Source of the DNA: Sphingobium_A sp965228065
GTDB lineage: Bacteria; Pseudomonadota; Alphaproteobacteria; Sphingomonadales; Sphingomonadaceae
Direction of reading: 5' to 3'
Length of the DNA stretch: 64,000 nt
NCBI GenBank assembly: GCA_965228065.1
Contig: OZ245788.1
Coordinates: 6,076,001-6,140,000 of the forward strand
Positions 25,230 to 34,413 of this stretch are shown one piece after another. The notes beneath the pieces were generated by a model. That model was not told the DNA's origin. It was given only the letters and a program-made list of their open reading frames with translations, and ran no database searches. Both the position numbers and the translations under genes were made by a program. Within the stretch, counting starts at the first letter, position 1. Each line of letters opens with the position of its first letter.

Positions 25230-27629
25230 TCAGCGCTTCGGCCGCAGGACCAAATCACCCACCCCATCCCGGCGCAGCGTCGCCGCATCGCCCGTCAGCG
25301 TGAAATAGCGCCCCTCGCTCCACGGGGCCGCGAGATGGCCGAACCATGGCGAGAGCGGATTGCCCGAAATGCCGGGCGCGATCATGAACAGGCTGCGCTC
25401 GGGCGCGGCGAGATCGATGATCTGGCGGTAGCGCGGGCCGTAGACATTGGTCCACGGATCCTGACCCCACAGCTTGCCCTCTCCCGCATTGACCGTGAAG
25501 GCATCACCACCCGTGGCCACGCGCGGCGTGACCAGCCGCCCGATCAGCGGCAGTCCGGCAAAAATCTGGTGGCGGAAGGTCGCCTGATGGACGCGACCCC
25601 AGCGCCATCCGGCCATGTCGCGTCCTTGTGTGCGTCCGAGATCCGCGACCGCCTCGTCCAGCGCCGACGCCGCGAGCGCGGTGCAATCGCCGCACCAGGG
25701 GCTGCCGGATCGCAGCAGCCGTTCGAGGCGTGGGCGGCTGACGGCGAGCCAGGTCTCGGCAAGCGGCCCGAGCGCGGGCCGAAGCAGCTTGCGGCCGAGC
25801 GCGCGCTGCCATGCGGCCCAGATCAGCGGTTCGGGGCGATCCGCGGCCATCGCGCCGTTCCAGGCCAGCAGCATGGCCCGTGCACGCGCCGCGTCGTGCC
25901 CCGGCCGCATCGCCAGAAGAATGGGGCGGAGCGCCGCGACCTGCGCCGAGACGATATCGGTCTGGAGCGAAACCTGGCCCGCGATATCCGCCTTCGCAGT
26001 GCGCGCGAGCACCGCGTCGATCCGCGCAGCGCGCCAGCCGGGTTCGAAGCTTGCGCTGTCGAGCGGTCCGCCCCGGCCCGCGACCAGGCGGTTATTGGCA
26101 TTGGCGACGAAGCCGGTAGCGGGCATGTGCGCGGCGGGCCACGCATCGGGCGCAACGAAACCCTGCCAGTCGAAGCGCGCGTCCCAGCCGGGAACCGGGA
26201 GGAAACCGTCGCCGCGGCGCAGCGGCAAATGGCCCGCCGTGAGCATCGCGATCGTGCCGGCGCGATCGGCATAGGCGAAATTGTGCTGCAGGCCGAAATC
26301 CCGCGCCGCCGTCTGGAATCCGGCCCAGTCGCGCGCTTCCGCCATATTCAGGAACGCCTTGATCAGCGGGTTGCCGTTGGGGAAATCGAGACCGGCCAGC
26401 GCGATGACATGGCCCGGGCCGATCTGGTCGCGGAGCAAGGCCGCGGCATCGTCGTCGAGATCGGAGATCACCATTCCGTGGCGCGTATATCTGAGCGTGA
26501 TCTGCTTCGGCGGCGCATCGCGCACCGGGATAAGGACGCGGCGCACGCCGAACGGCGCGGAGCCCGATGGCGTAAGATATCGGCTCGGATCGGCGGGATC
26601 GACGCGTTCTACGAACAGATCGGCCTGATCCGCCATCATGTCGGTGACGCCCCAGGCGATGTCGGGATTGCGTCCGCTGGCGATCACCGGCGATCCCGGC
26701 CGCGACGCACCGACCAGTTCGAACCCCGGCCATGTCATCCGGACCGGATAATAGTCGGCAGGCGCGCCGAACGGCCCGTGGGGATCGTTGGCGAGCATCG
26801 GCTTGCCGCTCGCCGTGCGCGCACCGGCGATGGCCCAGCTGTTCGAGGCAGGAAGCGAGCGGCCGAACGGCAGAACGGGGATCGCCGCAACCGCCTTGCC
26901 GGAAAAGCGGATCGCCCCACAGTTCTCTGCGCGATCGCCGCTCTCCACCGCAGCGCCCGCATAGGTGACGGGACCCGGATCGTCGGGCGAGGCGTACAGA
27001 TCGCGAAGCCGGGCACAGCCGATCCGTGCGGCCAGGCGCGCGCGCATGAGTTCGTCGCGCCAATCGCCGAAGCCGAGCGCGGCAAGCCCGCCGAGGCGGT
27101 TCACATCGCTCTCGGTCCAATGCCCAGGCTTGATGCCAAGCAGCAGGAATTCGGGCGGCAACGGCCCCTTGCGCGTATCGATCGCGCTGTTGATTCCGGC
27201 GACATAGGCACGGATGGCCGCTCTGGTGCCGTCATCATTGCGTGCATCGCTGCGCGCAGCGACGCGATCGAGATCGAGCGCGGAGACCAGCTTGTCCATC
27301 ACAAGCCCGTCGGCGCCCACCGCCTCGGCGAGACGTGCCCTGCCCGCGCGGCGCGCCATTTCGAGCTGCCACAGCCGATCCTGCGCATGGACATAGCCGA
27401 GCCCGAAAAAGGCGTCGTTCCGCGAGCGCGCGAAGATATGCGGCACGGCCTGGCGATCGCGCACGATTTCCACATCCGCGCCGATGCCGTCGATCGCGAC
27501 CGTGCCCGAATAGGCGGGAAGCGAACCACGCAGCCAGACATATCCGCCGCCGATCGTGACGGCGGCCAATGCGGCGAGGCCACCGACTCCATACAGCGCA
27601 TAGCGCCCGGCCCGACGAAACCGGCTCAT
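25230..27629 (-). CDS. Penicillin acylase family Ntn hydrolase (membrane-anchored precursor)
   Basis: The 799-residue precursor begins MSRFRRAGRYALYG with one N-terminal membrane segment (about 11-34), so the enzyme faces the periplasm. The autocatalytic cleavage site is visible as PASNSWAIAG; Ser262 would become the N-terminal nucleophile of the beta chain. The alpha-chain motif YVHAQDRLWQLEMARR and the beta-chain word ANDPH are typical. The family cleaves amides such as penicillins, acyl-homoserine lactones or N-acyl amino acids, and substrate cannot be told from sequence. Operator site 4 lies 118 nt upstream. An in-frame start at 27725 is possible but adds unsupported sequence. Confidence 0.92.
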   Translation of the reverse strand: MSRFRRAGRYALYGVGGLAALAAVTIGGGYVWLRGSLPAYSGTVAIDGIGADVEIVRDRQAVPHIFARSRNDAFFGLGYVHAQDRLWQLEMARRAGRARLAEAVGADGLVMDKLVSALDLDRVAARSDARNDDGTRAAIRAYVAGINSAIDTRKGPLPPEFLLLGIKPGHWTESDVNRLGGLAALGFGDWRDELMRARLAARIGCARLRDLYASPDDPGPVTYAGAAVESGDRAENCGAIRFSGKAVAAIPVLPFGRSLPASNSWAIAGARTASGKPMLANDPHGPFGAPADYYPVRMTWPGFELVGASRPGSPVIASGRNPDIAWGVTDMMADQADLFVERVDPADPSRYLTPSGSAPFGVRRVLIPVRDAPPKQITLRYTRHGMVISDLDDDAAALLRDQIGPGHVIALAGLDFPNGNPLIKAFLNMAEARDWAGFQTAARDFGLQHNFAYADRAGTIAMLTAGHLPLRRGDGFLPVPGWDARFDWQGFVAPDAWPAAHMPATGFVANANNRLVAGRGGPLDSASFEPGWRAARIDAVLARTAKADIAGQVSLQTDIVSAQVAALRPILLAMRPGHDAARARAMLLAWNGAMAADRPEPLIWAAWQRALGRKLLRPALGPLAETWLAVSRPRLERLLRSGSPWCGDCTALAASALDEAVADLGRTQGRDMAGWRWGRVHQATFRHQIFAGLPLIGRLVTPRVATGGDAFTVNAGEGKLWGQDPWTNVYGPRYRQIIDLAAPERSLFMIAPGISGNPLSPWFGHLAAPWSEGRYFTLTGDAATLRRDGVGDLVLRPKR

Positions 27630-28013
27630 GGATGAGGTTCCAAGCACCGGCCATGGCCCATCATCGGCACCATCGAAGCAGAACAGTCGCGGGATATGAT
27701 TTGCATGGTGAGACGGACACCCCATCGCAACGAGAACATCAATAATATGATATTGATCTCATTTTTATTTATCAGACTGCAACGGCTTTGCAAGGGCGCG
27801 AATGGCGGCCCTGGCAGCCGATCATGCGAGATCGTGGGAAAGCGATGCTGACGTCGGCGACAATCCGAGCCATCAGGACAATTGGCCATCATGGCCCGCA
27901 CAATCAGAAGTCAGCCCGGCGGGAAACGCGGTCGATCGAGCAAACAGTTGCTCTTACCCTGCCCGTTCCGCTAGTGCCCTCGCCCACCGAACACTCAGCA
28001 GATCCAGGTTCCG
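27630..28013. other. Intergenic stretch between acylase and yebC
   Basis: This 384-bp divergent spacer contains operator site 4 within an AT-rich patch at about 27740-27775, the likely acylase promoter. The part from 27780 to 28013 shows no convincing gene or RNA to me. Confidence 0.6.
27748..27761. promoter_or_regulatory. Island operator, site 4 (TGAT-ATTGAT-CTCA)
   Basis: The palindrome departs from TGAG-N6-CTCA at one position in its left half and keeps the flanking A and T (ATGAT...CTCAT). It lies upstream of the penicillin acylase family gene. Confidence 0.6.
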
Positions 28014-28754
28014 ATGGCAGGCCATAGCAAATTCAAGAACATCATGCACCGCAAGGGCGCGCAGGATAAGAAGCGCGCCGCGTCGTTCTCCAAGCTGAGC
28101 CGCGAGCTCACCGTGGCGGCGAAGATGGGCATGCCCGATCCGGACATGAACCCGCGCCTGCGCCTCGCCATGAACGCGGCGCGCGCGCAATCCATGCCCA
28201 AGGACAATATCCAGCGCGCGATCGACAAGGCCAGCCAGGCCGGCGGCGAGGATTATGAAGAGATTCGGTACGAGGGTTTCGGCCCCGGCGGTGTCTCGCT
28301 GATCGTCGAGGCGCTTTCGGACAATCGCAACCGCACCGCGACCAACGTCCGCACGGCATTCTCGAAGAATGGCGGCAATCTGGGCGCGAGCGGATCGGTG
28401 AGCCACGGTTTCGACCGGATGGGCTTGATCGAATATCCGGCCAGCGCCGGCGACGCGGAAAAGGTGTTCGAAGCGGCACTCGAGGCAGGCGCCGAGGATG
28501 TCGTGTCCGATGAAGGCCATGAGATCTGGACCGCGCAGGACGCGCTGCACGAAGTCGCCAAGGCGCTCGAGGGCGTGCTGGGTCAGGCCGAAAGCGCCAA
28601 GCTCGCCTGGCGTCCGCAGACCAAGGTGGTTGTCGATGCCGACACGGCGGGCAGCCTGCTGAAGCTGATCGACGTGCTCGACGACGACGACGACGTCCAG
28701 ACCGTCTGGGGCAATTACGAAGTGCCCGATGACGTGATGGAGAAACTCGGCTGA
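28014..28754 (+). CDS. yebC: YebC/PmpR family transcription/translation factor
   Basis: The 246-residue protein starts MAGHSKFKNIMHRKGAQD and has the conserved RYEGFGPGGVSLIVE and GNLGASGSVSHGFDR blocks. YebC-family proteins were described as transcriptional regulators and more recently as translation factors that relieve ribosome stalling on proline-rich runs. The gene is followed 16 nt later by ruvC, the usual alphaproteobacterial order. Confidence 0.96.
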   Translation: MAGHSKFKNIMHRKGAQDKKRAASFSKLSRELTVAAKMGMPDPDMNPRLRLAMNAARAQSMPKDNIQRAIDKASQAGGEDYEEIRYEGFGPGGVSLIVEALSDNRNRTATNVRTAFSKNGGNLGASGSVSHGFDRMGLIEYPASAGDAEKVFEAALEAGAEDVVSDEGHEIWTAQDALHEVAKALEGVLGQAESAKLAWRPQTKVVVDADTAGSLLKLIDVLDDDDDVQTVWGNYEVPDDVMEKLG

Positions 28755-28770
28755 TCGGGCCTTTGCCACG

Positions 28771-29271
28771 ATGTTGATACTCGGCCTCGATCCGGGGCTG
28801 GGTACGACCGGCTGGGGCATCATCATCGCGCAAGGCAACCGGCTGAGCCATGTTGCCAACGGCCAGATCAAAACCGACAGCGCAGCACCTCTGGCCGAAC
28901 GACTGCTCGCGCTCGACGCGGCGCTGACCGACCTCATCCTCCAGCATCGCCCCGACGGCGCGGCGGTGGAGGAGGTGTTCGTCAACGCGAACCCTCAATC
29001 GACGCTGAAGCTCGGCCAGGCGCGCGGCATCTGCCTGCTTGCCGCCGCACGCTCCGGCTGCGTGGTCGGCGAATATGCCGCCCGGCTGGTGAAGAAGGCG
29101 ATCGTGGGCACTGGCAGCGCGGAAAAGGCACAGGTCCACGCGATGGTGTCCCGCCTGCTGCCCGGCGTCAGGATCGCGGGCGCCGACGCGGCCGACGCCT
29201 TGGCGGTCGCAATCACCCATGCGCATCACATCGGGAGTGCGAAGGCGCTTGGAAGGATCCGGGACGCCTGA
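28771..29271 (+). CDS. ruvC: Crossover junction endodeoxyribonuclease RuvC
   Basis: RuvC resolves Holliday junctions. The 166-residue protein begins MLILGLDPGLGTTGWG with Asp7, has VEEVF with the catalytic glutamate (about 67-68), and GADAADALAVAITH with the C-terminal aspartates (139, 142). The length is normal. It is followed not by ruvA directly but by nested palindromes and an opposite-strand dipeptidase gene; ruvA and ruvB resume 1.6 kb later. Confidence 0.96.
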   Translation: MLILGLDPGLGTTGWGIIIAQGNRLSHVANGQIKTDSAAPLAERLLALDAALTDLILQHRPDGAAVEEVFVNANPQSTLKLGQARGICLLAAARSGCVVGEYAARLVKKAIVGTGSAEKAQVHAMVSRLLPGVRIAGADAADALAVAITHAHHIGSAKALGRIRDA

Positions 29272-29287
29272 CGCCAAGGTGTTTTAC

Positions 29288-29610
29288 GTCATTCCGGCTT
29301 TCGCCCGCTGCCGTCCGGGATTTCGTAATACCCTCTCTCCTTTAGGGGAGAGGGTGATCGAGCGCAGCGAGATCGGGAGAGGGGGAGTCTGAGAAAGCCT
29401 GGATTTCAGCGCTCATCCTGCTCCGATGGCCCCCTCTCCCGGCGTCGCTTCGCTCGCCACCCTCTCCCCTGAACGGGAGAAGGTTTAAAAGGCGATCGAT
29501 CAAAATCATGTCTCAACAACGCGTTTGCGGCTTCATCCCGCAAAATGCGGCACTTTCAGTCCGACCCTGCAATGAAATCCCGGACAGCAATGCGCATTCG
29601 CGCGAATGAC
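29288..29610. repeat. Nested palindromic repeats between ruvC and the dipeptidase
   Basis: An outer imperfect inverted repeat runs from GTCATTC...CGTCCGGGATTTCG (29288-29326) to GAAATCCCGGACAGC...GAATGAC (29573-29610). It encloses a second inverted repeat built on ACCCTCTCTCC-TTTA-GGGGAGAGGGT and CCACCCTCTCCCCTGAACGGGAG (about 29329-29486). One repeat appears to have entered the other. There is no gene in this 345-bp stretch (29272-29616). Confidence 0.75.
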
Positions 29611-29616
29611 GTGCCT

Positions 29617-30726
29617 CTACCCGCCCCACACCTCGCCATAGAGGCGCAGCAGATTGCCGCCGAGCACCTTGTCGACCTGCGCGGCAGTCCAACCCCGCGC
29701 CTTCAGGTCGTCGGTCATGCGGTCCATCCGGTCGATGTCGTTATAGCCGTCGACCATGTTCATCACGTCCGCCGCCTCGCCCGGCGCCGCGATGCCCCGC
29801 CTGGCGCGATCCTCGTAAAAGGCGCGTTGGCCGGCGCGTGCCGCGTCGTCGATGACGATGCCCATGATCGGTCCGTCAGTGCCGATGCTGACATGATCCT
29901 CGCCGACAACCTTCATCGCGTGATCGAGATGCCGTAGCAGATCCTCCCGCCCCGCCTGCCCCGATGCACGCAGGAACGGCATGAAATACATGCCGACCAC
30001 GCCGCCCTTGTCGGCCACGGCGCGCATCTCGCGATCGAAGGTGTTGCGCGGCACGTCGACCAGGTCGCGGCAGCCGGTATGGGTGATGGCGGGTGGCGCC
30101 TTGGCAGCCGCGATCCCCTCCGCGATGGTGCGCTGGCTGGCATGGCTCAGGTCGAGCAGCAATCGGTTGGCGTTCACTTCCGCGATCACCTGCCGGCCGA
30201 AATCGGAGACGCCGCCATTGCCGGGCTCCAGGCAGCCATCGCCGGCCAGATTGCGCTTGTTGTAGGTCAGTTGCTGCTGGCGGATGCCGAGCGTCTTGAA
30301 CAGGGCAATGCGCGACACATCTCCCTCCAGCGCGGTCGTGTCCTGGAAATTGTAGATCATGCCGAGCCGCCGATTGGCATGGGCGGCACGCAGATCGGCG
30401 GCGCTGTCGACCTTTGCGAGCAGGCCGGGATTGGCGGCGATCATCCGGTTCATCCGGTTGATCCCTTCCACCGCGCGCAGGAAGCGGTCGGGGCCGTTGC
30501 CGACTTCGCCCATGGTCTGGCTGAGCGCCGTCAGCTTGCCCTGGCGCACCGCTTCGATCAGCGCTGGCGTCGGCCGCGCAGCGCCATCGCGAGTCTCGAA
30601 ACCATTCAGGCCGGAAAGCCCGTCGACGCGGATGCCCCGCCGGATCTCCGCCGCGCGTACGACCGGTGCGAGCGCCAACGCCGCCGCGGCAGCACCACTG
30701 CCCAGAAGAAATTGACGACGATCCAT
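29617..30726 (-). CDS. M19 (membrane dipeptidase) family protein, Tat-exported, divergent metal site
   Basis: From the ATG after GGGGGATGCC the protein has 369 residues and starts with a twin-arginine signal MDRRQFLLGSGAAAAALALA. The fold markers of family M19 are present, including LDLSHAS (His195), ITHTGCR (His216) and QLTYNKRN. The N-terminal HxD metal motif reads VDGLSGLNG, and the bridging-glutamate region reads MIYNFQDTTAL, so three of the usual five zinc-site residues appear to be missing. It may bind metal differently or not be a dipeptidase. It lies between ruvC and ruvA on the opposite strand. Confidence 0.85.
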   Translation of the reverse strand: MDRRQFLLGSGAAAAALALAPVVRAAEIRRGIRVDGLSGLNGFETRDGAARPTPALIEAVRQGKLTALSQTMGEVGNGPDRFLRAVEGINRMNRMIAANPGLLAKVDSAADLRAAHANRRLGMIYNFQDTTALEGDVSRIALFKTLGIRQQQLTYNKRNLAGDGCLEPGNGGVSDFGRQVIAEVNANRLLLDLSHASQRTIAEGIAAAKAPPAITHTGCRDLVDVPRNTFDREMRAVADKGGVVGMYFMPFLRASGQAGREDLLRHLDHAMKVVGEDHVSIGTDGPIMGIVIDDAARAGQRAFYEDRARRGIAAPGEAADVMNMVDGYNDIDRMDRMTDDLKARGWTAAQVDKVLGGNLLRLYGEVWGG

Positions 30727-30868
30727 GGCATCCCCCGATTTTTCGTTCTCTCTTGTGTAGGCAAGTCGCCACCCGCTCTCAAGCGACGGGATTTCGCTTC
30801 CCCGAACGCGCCTGTTCTGCTTATGTCCCAGACATCGACATGATTTCGTTAGAATGCCGGGGCCGAAT

Positions 30869-31465
30869 TTGATCGCACATCTGAAGGGACGCCTTGCCCA
30901 GACGGGCATCGACCATGCTGTGATCGACGTGGGCGGCGTCGGCTATCTGGTCGGAGCGTCGTCGCGCACGCTCGCGGCGCTGGGCCCGATCGGCGAGGCC
31001 GTGACGGTCCATACCGAAATGCTCGTCTCGGAGGATTCGATCCGGCTGATGGGCTTCGCCACCGCCGACGAACGCGACTGGTTCCGCCTGCTGACCTCGG
31101 TCCAGGGCGTCGGTGCGCGCGTCGCACTCGCGATCCTCTCCGCATTCGAGCCCGTCGACCTGAGCCGGGCGATCGCGGCGCAGGACAAGACGATGGTGTC
31201 GCGCGCGAACGGCGTCGGCCCTAAGCTTGCCGAGCGCATCGTGCGCGAACTCAAGGACAAGGTCGGCGGCATCGCGGTGGGGCTTGGCCCTGCAACCGTC
31301 GCGGCGCCGCCGGGCGCCAGCGCCGATGCGGTTTCCGCATTGCTCAATCTCGGTTTCAAGCCCGCCGAAGCAAGCGCCGCGGTCGCCGCGGCCGCGGAAG
31401 AGCTCGGCGACGGCGCGGGCCTCGACACGCTGGTCCGACTGGCGTTGAGAAAGGCCGCGAAGTGA
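30869..31465 (+). CDS. ruvA: Holliday junction branch-migration protein RuvA
   Basis: RuvA binds four-way junctions and recruits RuvB. The protein reads LIAHLKGRLAQTG at the start; orthologues begin MIAHLKG, so the TTG codon at 30869 is the likely start (198 residues). An ATG 15 nt earlier adds MPGPN and is the alternative. The helix-hairpin-helix blocks SVQGVGARVALAIL and ANGVGPKLAERIVREL and the C-terminal RuvB-binding domain (ALLNLGFKPAEA) are all present. ruvB follows 40 nt downstream. Confidence 0.95.
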   Translation: MIAHLKGRLAQTGIDHAVIDVGGVGYLVGASSRTLAALGPIGEAVTVHTEMLVSEDSIRLMGFATADERDWFRLLTSVQGVGARVALAILSAFEPVDLSRAIAAQDKTMVSRANGVGPKLAERIVRELKDKVGGIAVGLGPATVAAPPGASADAVSALLNLGFKPAEASAAVAAAAEELGDGAGLDTLVRLALRKAAK

Positions 31466-31505
31466 CGATCGTCCTCCGGCGCCGTTCAAGCGGCGGACGC
31501 AAAAC

Positions 31506-32537
31506 ATGAGCGACACCGATCGCATGCTCAGCGCCTCCCGCCGCCCGGAGGATATCGACGCGGCGTTGCGGCCGAAATCGCTCGACGAATTCGTGGGACA
31601 AAAGGCCGCGCGTGAGAATCTGCGTGTGTTCATCTCCGCCGCAAAATCGCGCGGCGACGCGCTCGACCATGTGCTGTTCTTCGGCCCGCCGGGGCTGGGC
31701 AAGACCACGCTCGCCCAGATCATCGCGCGCGAGCTTGGCGTCGGGTTCCGTGCAACCTCGGGTCCGGTCATCGCCAAATCGGGCGATCTGGCGGCGCTGC
31801 TGACCAATCTGGAAGATGGCGACGTCCTGTTCATCGACGAGATCCACCGCCTCAATCCCGCGGTCGAGGAAGTGCTGTATCCGGCGATGGAGGATCGCGC
31901 ACTCGACCTGATGATCGGCGAGGGCCCGTCGGCGCGATCGGTCCGCATCGACCTGCCCAAATTCACCTTGGTCGGCGCCACCACGCGCCAGGGCCTGCTG
32001 ACCACGCCGCTGCGCGACCGGTTCGGCATTCCCGTCCGCCTCAATTTCTACACGGTCGACGAGCTCGAGCGCGTCGTCACCCGCGCGGCGGGCCTGCTCG
32101 ACCTCGGCATCGCGCCGGACGGCGCACACGAGATCGCGAAGCGCGCGCGCGGCACGCCGCGCATCGCCGGCCGGCTACTGCGCCGTGTCCGCGATTTCGC
32201 CAATGTCGCGGGAGCCACCACCGTGGATGCGCATGCCGCGGATGCGGCACTCAACCGCCTGGAAGTCGACAAGCTCGGCCTCGACGCAATGGATCGCCGT
32301 TATCTCATGATGATCGCCGACATTTATCGCGGCGGACCGGTCGGCGTGGAAACGCTCGCCGCGGGTCTTTCCGAGCCGCGCGACACGATCGAAGAGGTCA
32401 TCGAACCCTATCTGATCCAGCTCGGCCTGATCGCGCGCACCGCGCGTGGCCGTTGCCTCAACAGCCGGGGATGGAAGCATCTCGGACTCAATCCGCCGGC
32501 CGAATCCGGACAGGATGGGTTGTTCGACGTGAAGTGA
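31506..32537 (+). CDS. ruvB: Holliday junction branch-migration helicase RuvB
   Basis: RuvB is the hexameric AAA+ motor of branch migration. The 343-residue protein contains FVGQKAARENL, Walker A GPPGLGKTT (about 60-68), Walker B VLFIDEIHRL (about 109-117), the GATTRQGLL sensor block and the arginine-rich winged-helix C-terminus (GLIARTARGR). It forms the ruvAB operon. Confidence 0.98.
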   Translation: MSDTDRMLSASRRPEDIDAALRPKSLDEFVGQKAARENLRVFISAAKSRGDALDHVLFFGPPGLGKTTLAQIIARELGVGFRATSGPVIAKSGDLAALLTNLEDGDVLFIDEIHRLNPAVEEVLYPAMEDRALDLMIGEGPSARSVRIDLPKFTLVGATTRQGLLTTPLRDRFGIPVRLNFYTVDELERVVTRAAGLLDLGIAPDGAHEIAKRARGTPRIAGRLLRRVRDFANVAGATTVDAHAADAALNRLEVDKLGLDAMDRRYLMMIADIYRGGPVGVETLAAGLSEPRDTIEEVIEPYLIQLGLIARTARGRCLNSRGWKHLGLNPPAESGQDGLFDVK

Positions 32538-32595
32538 GTGGGTGGGCTAAACCTGCTTGAGCTCCGGTCGGGCTCGCACCGAAACCAAAACCCGC

Positions 32596-32685
32596 GTCAC
32601 CCCAGCGAAAGCTGGGGTCCATACGATGCCCCAAACACCACCGAAGCTGAAGCATCGCATGGGCTCCAGCTTGCGCTGGAGCGAC
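32596..32685. repeat. REP-like pair, GTCACCCCAGC-GAAA-GCTGGGGTC family (copy 2)
   Basis: Nearly identical in layout to the copy at 4867-4956: hairpin CCCCAGC-GAAA-GCTGGGG, a spacer of about 40 nt, then CTCCAGC-TTGC-GCTGGAG. It separates ruvB from ybgC. Confidence 0.8.
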
Positions 32686-32817
32686 GGGGAGGTTGTATCC
32701 TGCCCACCTCCGATCCTCCAAGATTCCACCGCCGGAACCACCGTAACCAGGTCCAATCGTTGCGGTAACAGGCAAAGGGGGTTGAACCCTGCCCCTCAGC
32801 CGCTAGACCCGGCCGCC

Positions 32818-33264
32818 ATGGCGGCACAGCAACCCGACCTGCCCTATCAGGGGCGTTTCGTCGGAAAGGCGCACCATTTTGCGGTGCGCGTCTATTTCGA
32901 GGACACCGATTTTTCGGGGGTGGTCTATCACGCCAATTATCTACGCTTCATGGAACGCGCGCGATCGGACATGCTGGCACGCGCCGGCGTCGACCAGCGC
33001 GGCGCCCATGACGAGGGGCTCGGCGTCTACGCGGTGGCGGAGCTGAGCATCAAATATCGTGCGCCGGCGAAACTCGACGACGCGCTCCTCGTTGTGAGCG
33101 AAGTGAAAGATATCCGTGCAGCCTCCTGCCATATTCATCAGAGAGTCATGCGCGGGGATGAGATAGTCGCGGACGCAAACGTCGTCGCCGCCTTTCTCTC
33201 CCCCTCCGGACGGCCCAGGCGACAGCCGCTTGCCTGGATCGAAGCATTTCAGCGACTGTTGTGA
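32818..33264 (+). CDS. ybgC: Tol-Pal-associated acyl-CoA thioesterase YbgC
   Basis: The 148-residue hot-dog protein has the 4-hydroxybenzoyl-CoA thioesterase signature YFEDTDFSGVVYHANYLRF with catalytic Asp31. It is the first gene of the tol-pal operon, 16 nt before tolQ, as in most proteobacteria. YbgC hydrolyses acyl-CoA or acyl-ACP linked to phospholipid metabolism. The chosen ATG is the last before the conserved region; an open reading further upstream covers the repeat and is not protein-like. Confidence 0.93.
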   Translation: MAAQQPDLPYQGRFVGKAHHFAVRVYFEDTDFSGVVYHANYLRFMERARSDMLARAGVDQRGAHDEGLGVYAVAELSIKYRAPAKLDDALLVVSEVKDIRAASCHIHQRVMRGDEIVADANVVAAFLSPSGRPRRQPLAWIEAFQRLL

Positions 33265-33280
33265 GGATTCCGAAACCGCA

Positions 33281-33972
<692 letters not shown>

Positions 33973-33973
<1 letters not shown>

Positions 33974-34413
33974 TGGCAATGGGCCCACTCCCCTCCCAGC
34001 GCAGCCGCGGCCGGCGCGCGCCGATGGCCGAAATCAACGTCACGCCGCTGGTCGACGTGATGCTGGTGCTGCTCATCATCTTCATGATCACGGCGCCGCT
34101 GCTCGTCACCGGCGTGCCCGTGAACCTGCCCGACAGTCGCGCAGGCGCGCTCGATCAGGACAAGCAGCCGCTACAGATCTCACTCGACGACGCGGGCAAG
34201 ATCTTCATCGACGACGTTGAAGTGCAGGAAGCCGAGCTGGCGACGATCCTCGCCGCCAAGGCTCCGGCAGAGGGCGCCGAAGGTCCGCCGGTGTTCCTGC
34301 GCGCCGATCGCTCGCTCGATTACGGCCATGTCATGCGCGTGATGGGTGAGCTCAATCGCGCCGGGCTGAACAAGGTATCGCTGGTCACCACCGGCGCCGA
34401 ACAGACGCAGTGA
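33973..34413 (+). CDS. tolR: Tol-Pal system protein TolR
   Basis: The 146-residue protein has the ExbD/TolR layout: a short cytoplasmic start, MAEINVTPLVDVMLVLLIIF with the essential membrane aspartate (Asp28), then a periplasmic domain. TolR couples the proton flux of TolQ to TolA. The start and stop codons overlap those of its neighbours by 1 nt. Confidence 0.97.

Noticed and set aside
25335..27635. 766-codon plus-strand open reading opposite the penicillin acylase gene
   Set aside because: It has no recognisable domain and the Arg/Gly/His-rich composition expected opposite a GC-rich gene. The minus strand carries clear Ntn-hydrolase motifs.
29288..29610. CRISPR array after ruvC
   Set aside because: The repeats are inverted and nested, with no regularly spaced direct repeats and no cas genes.
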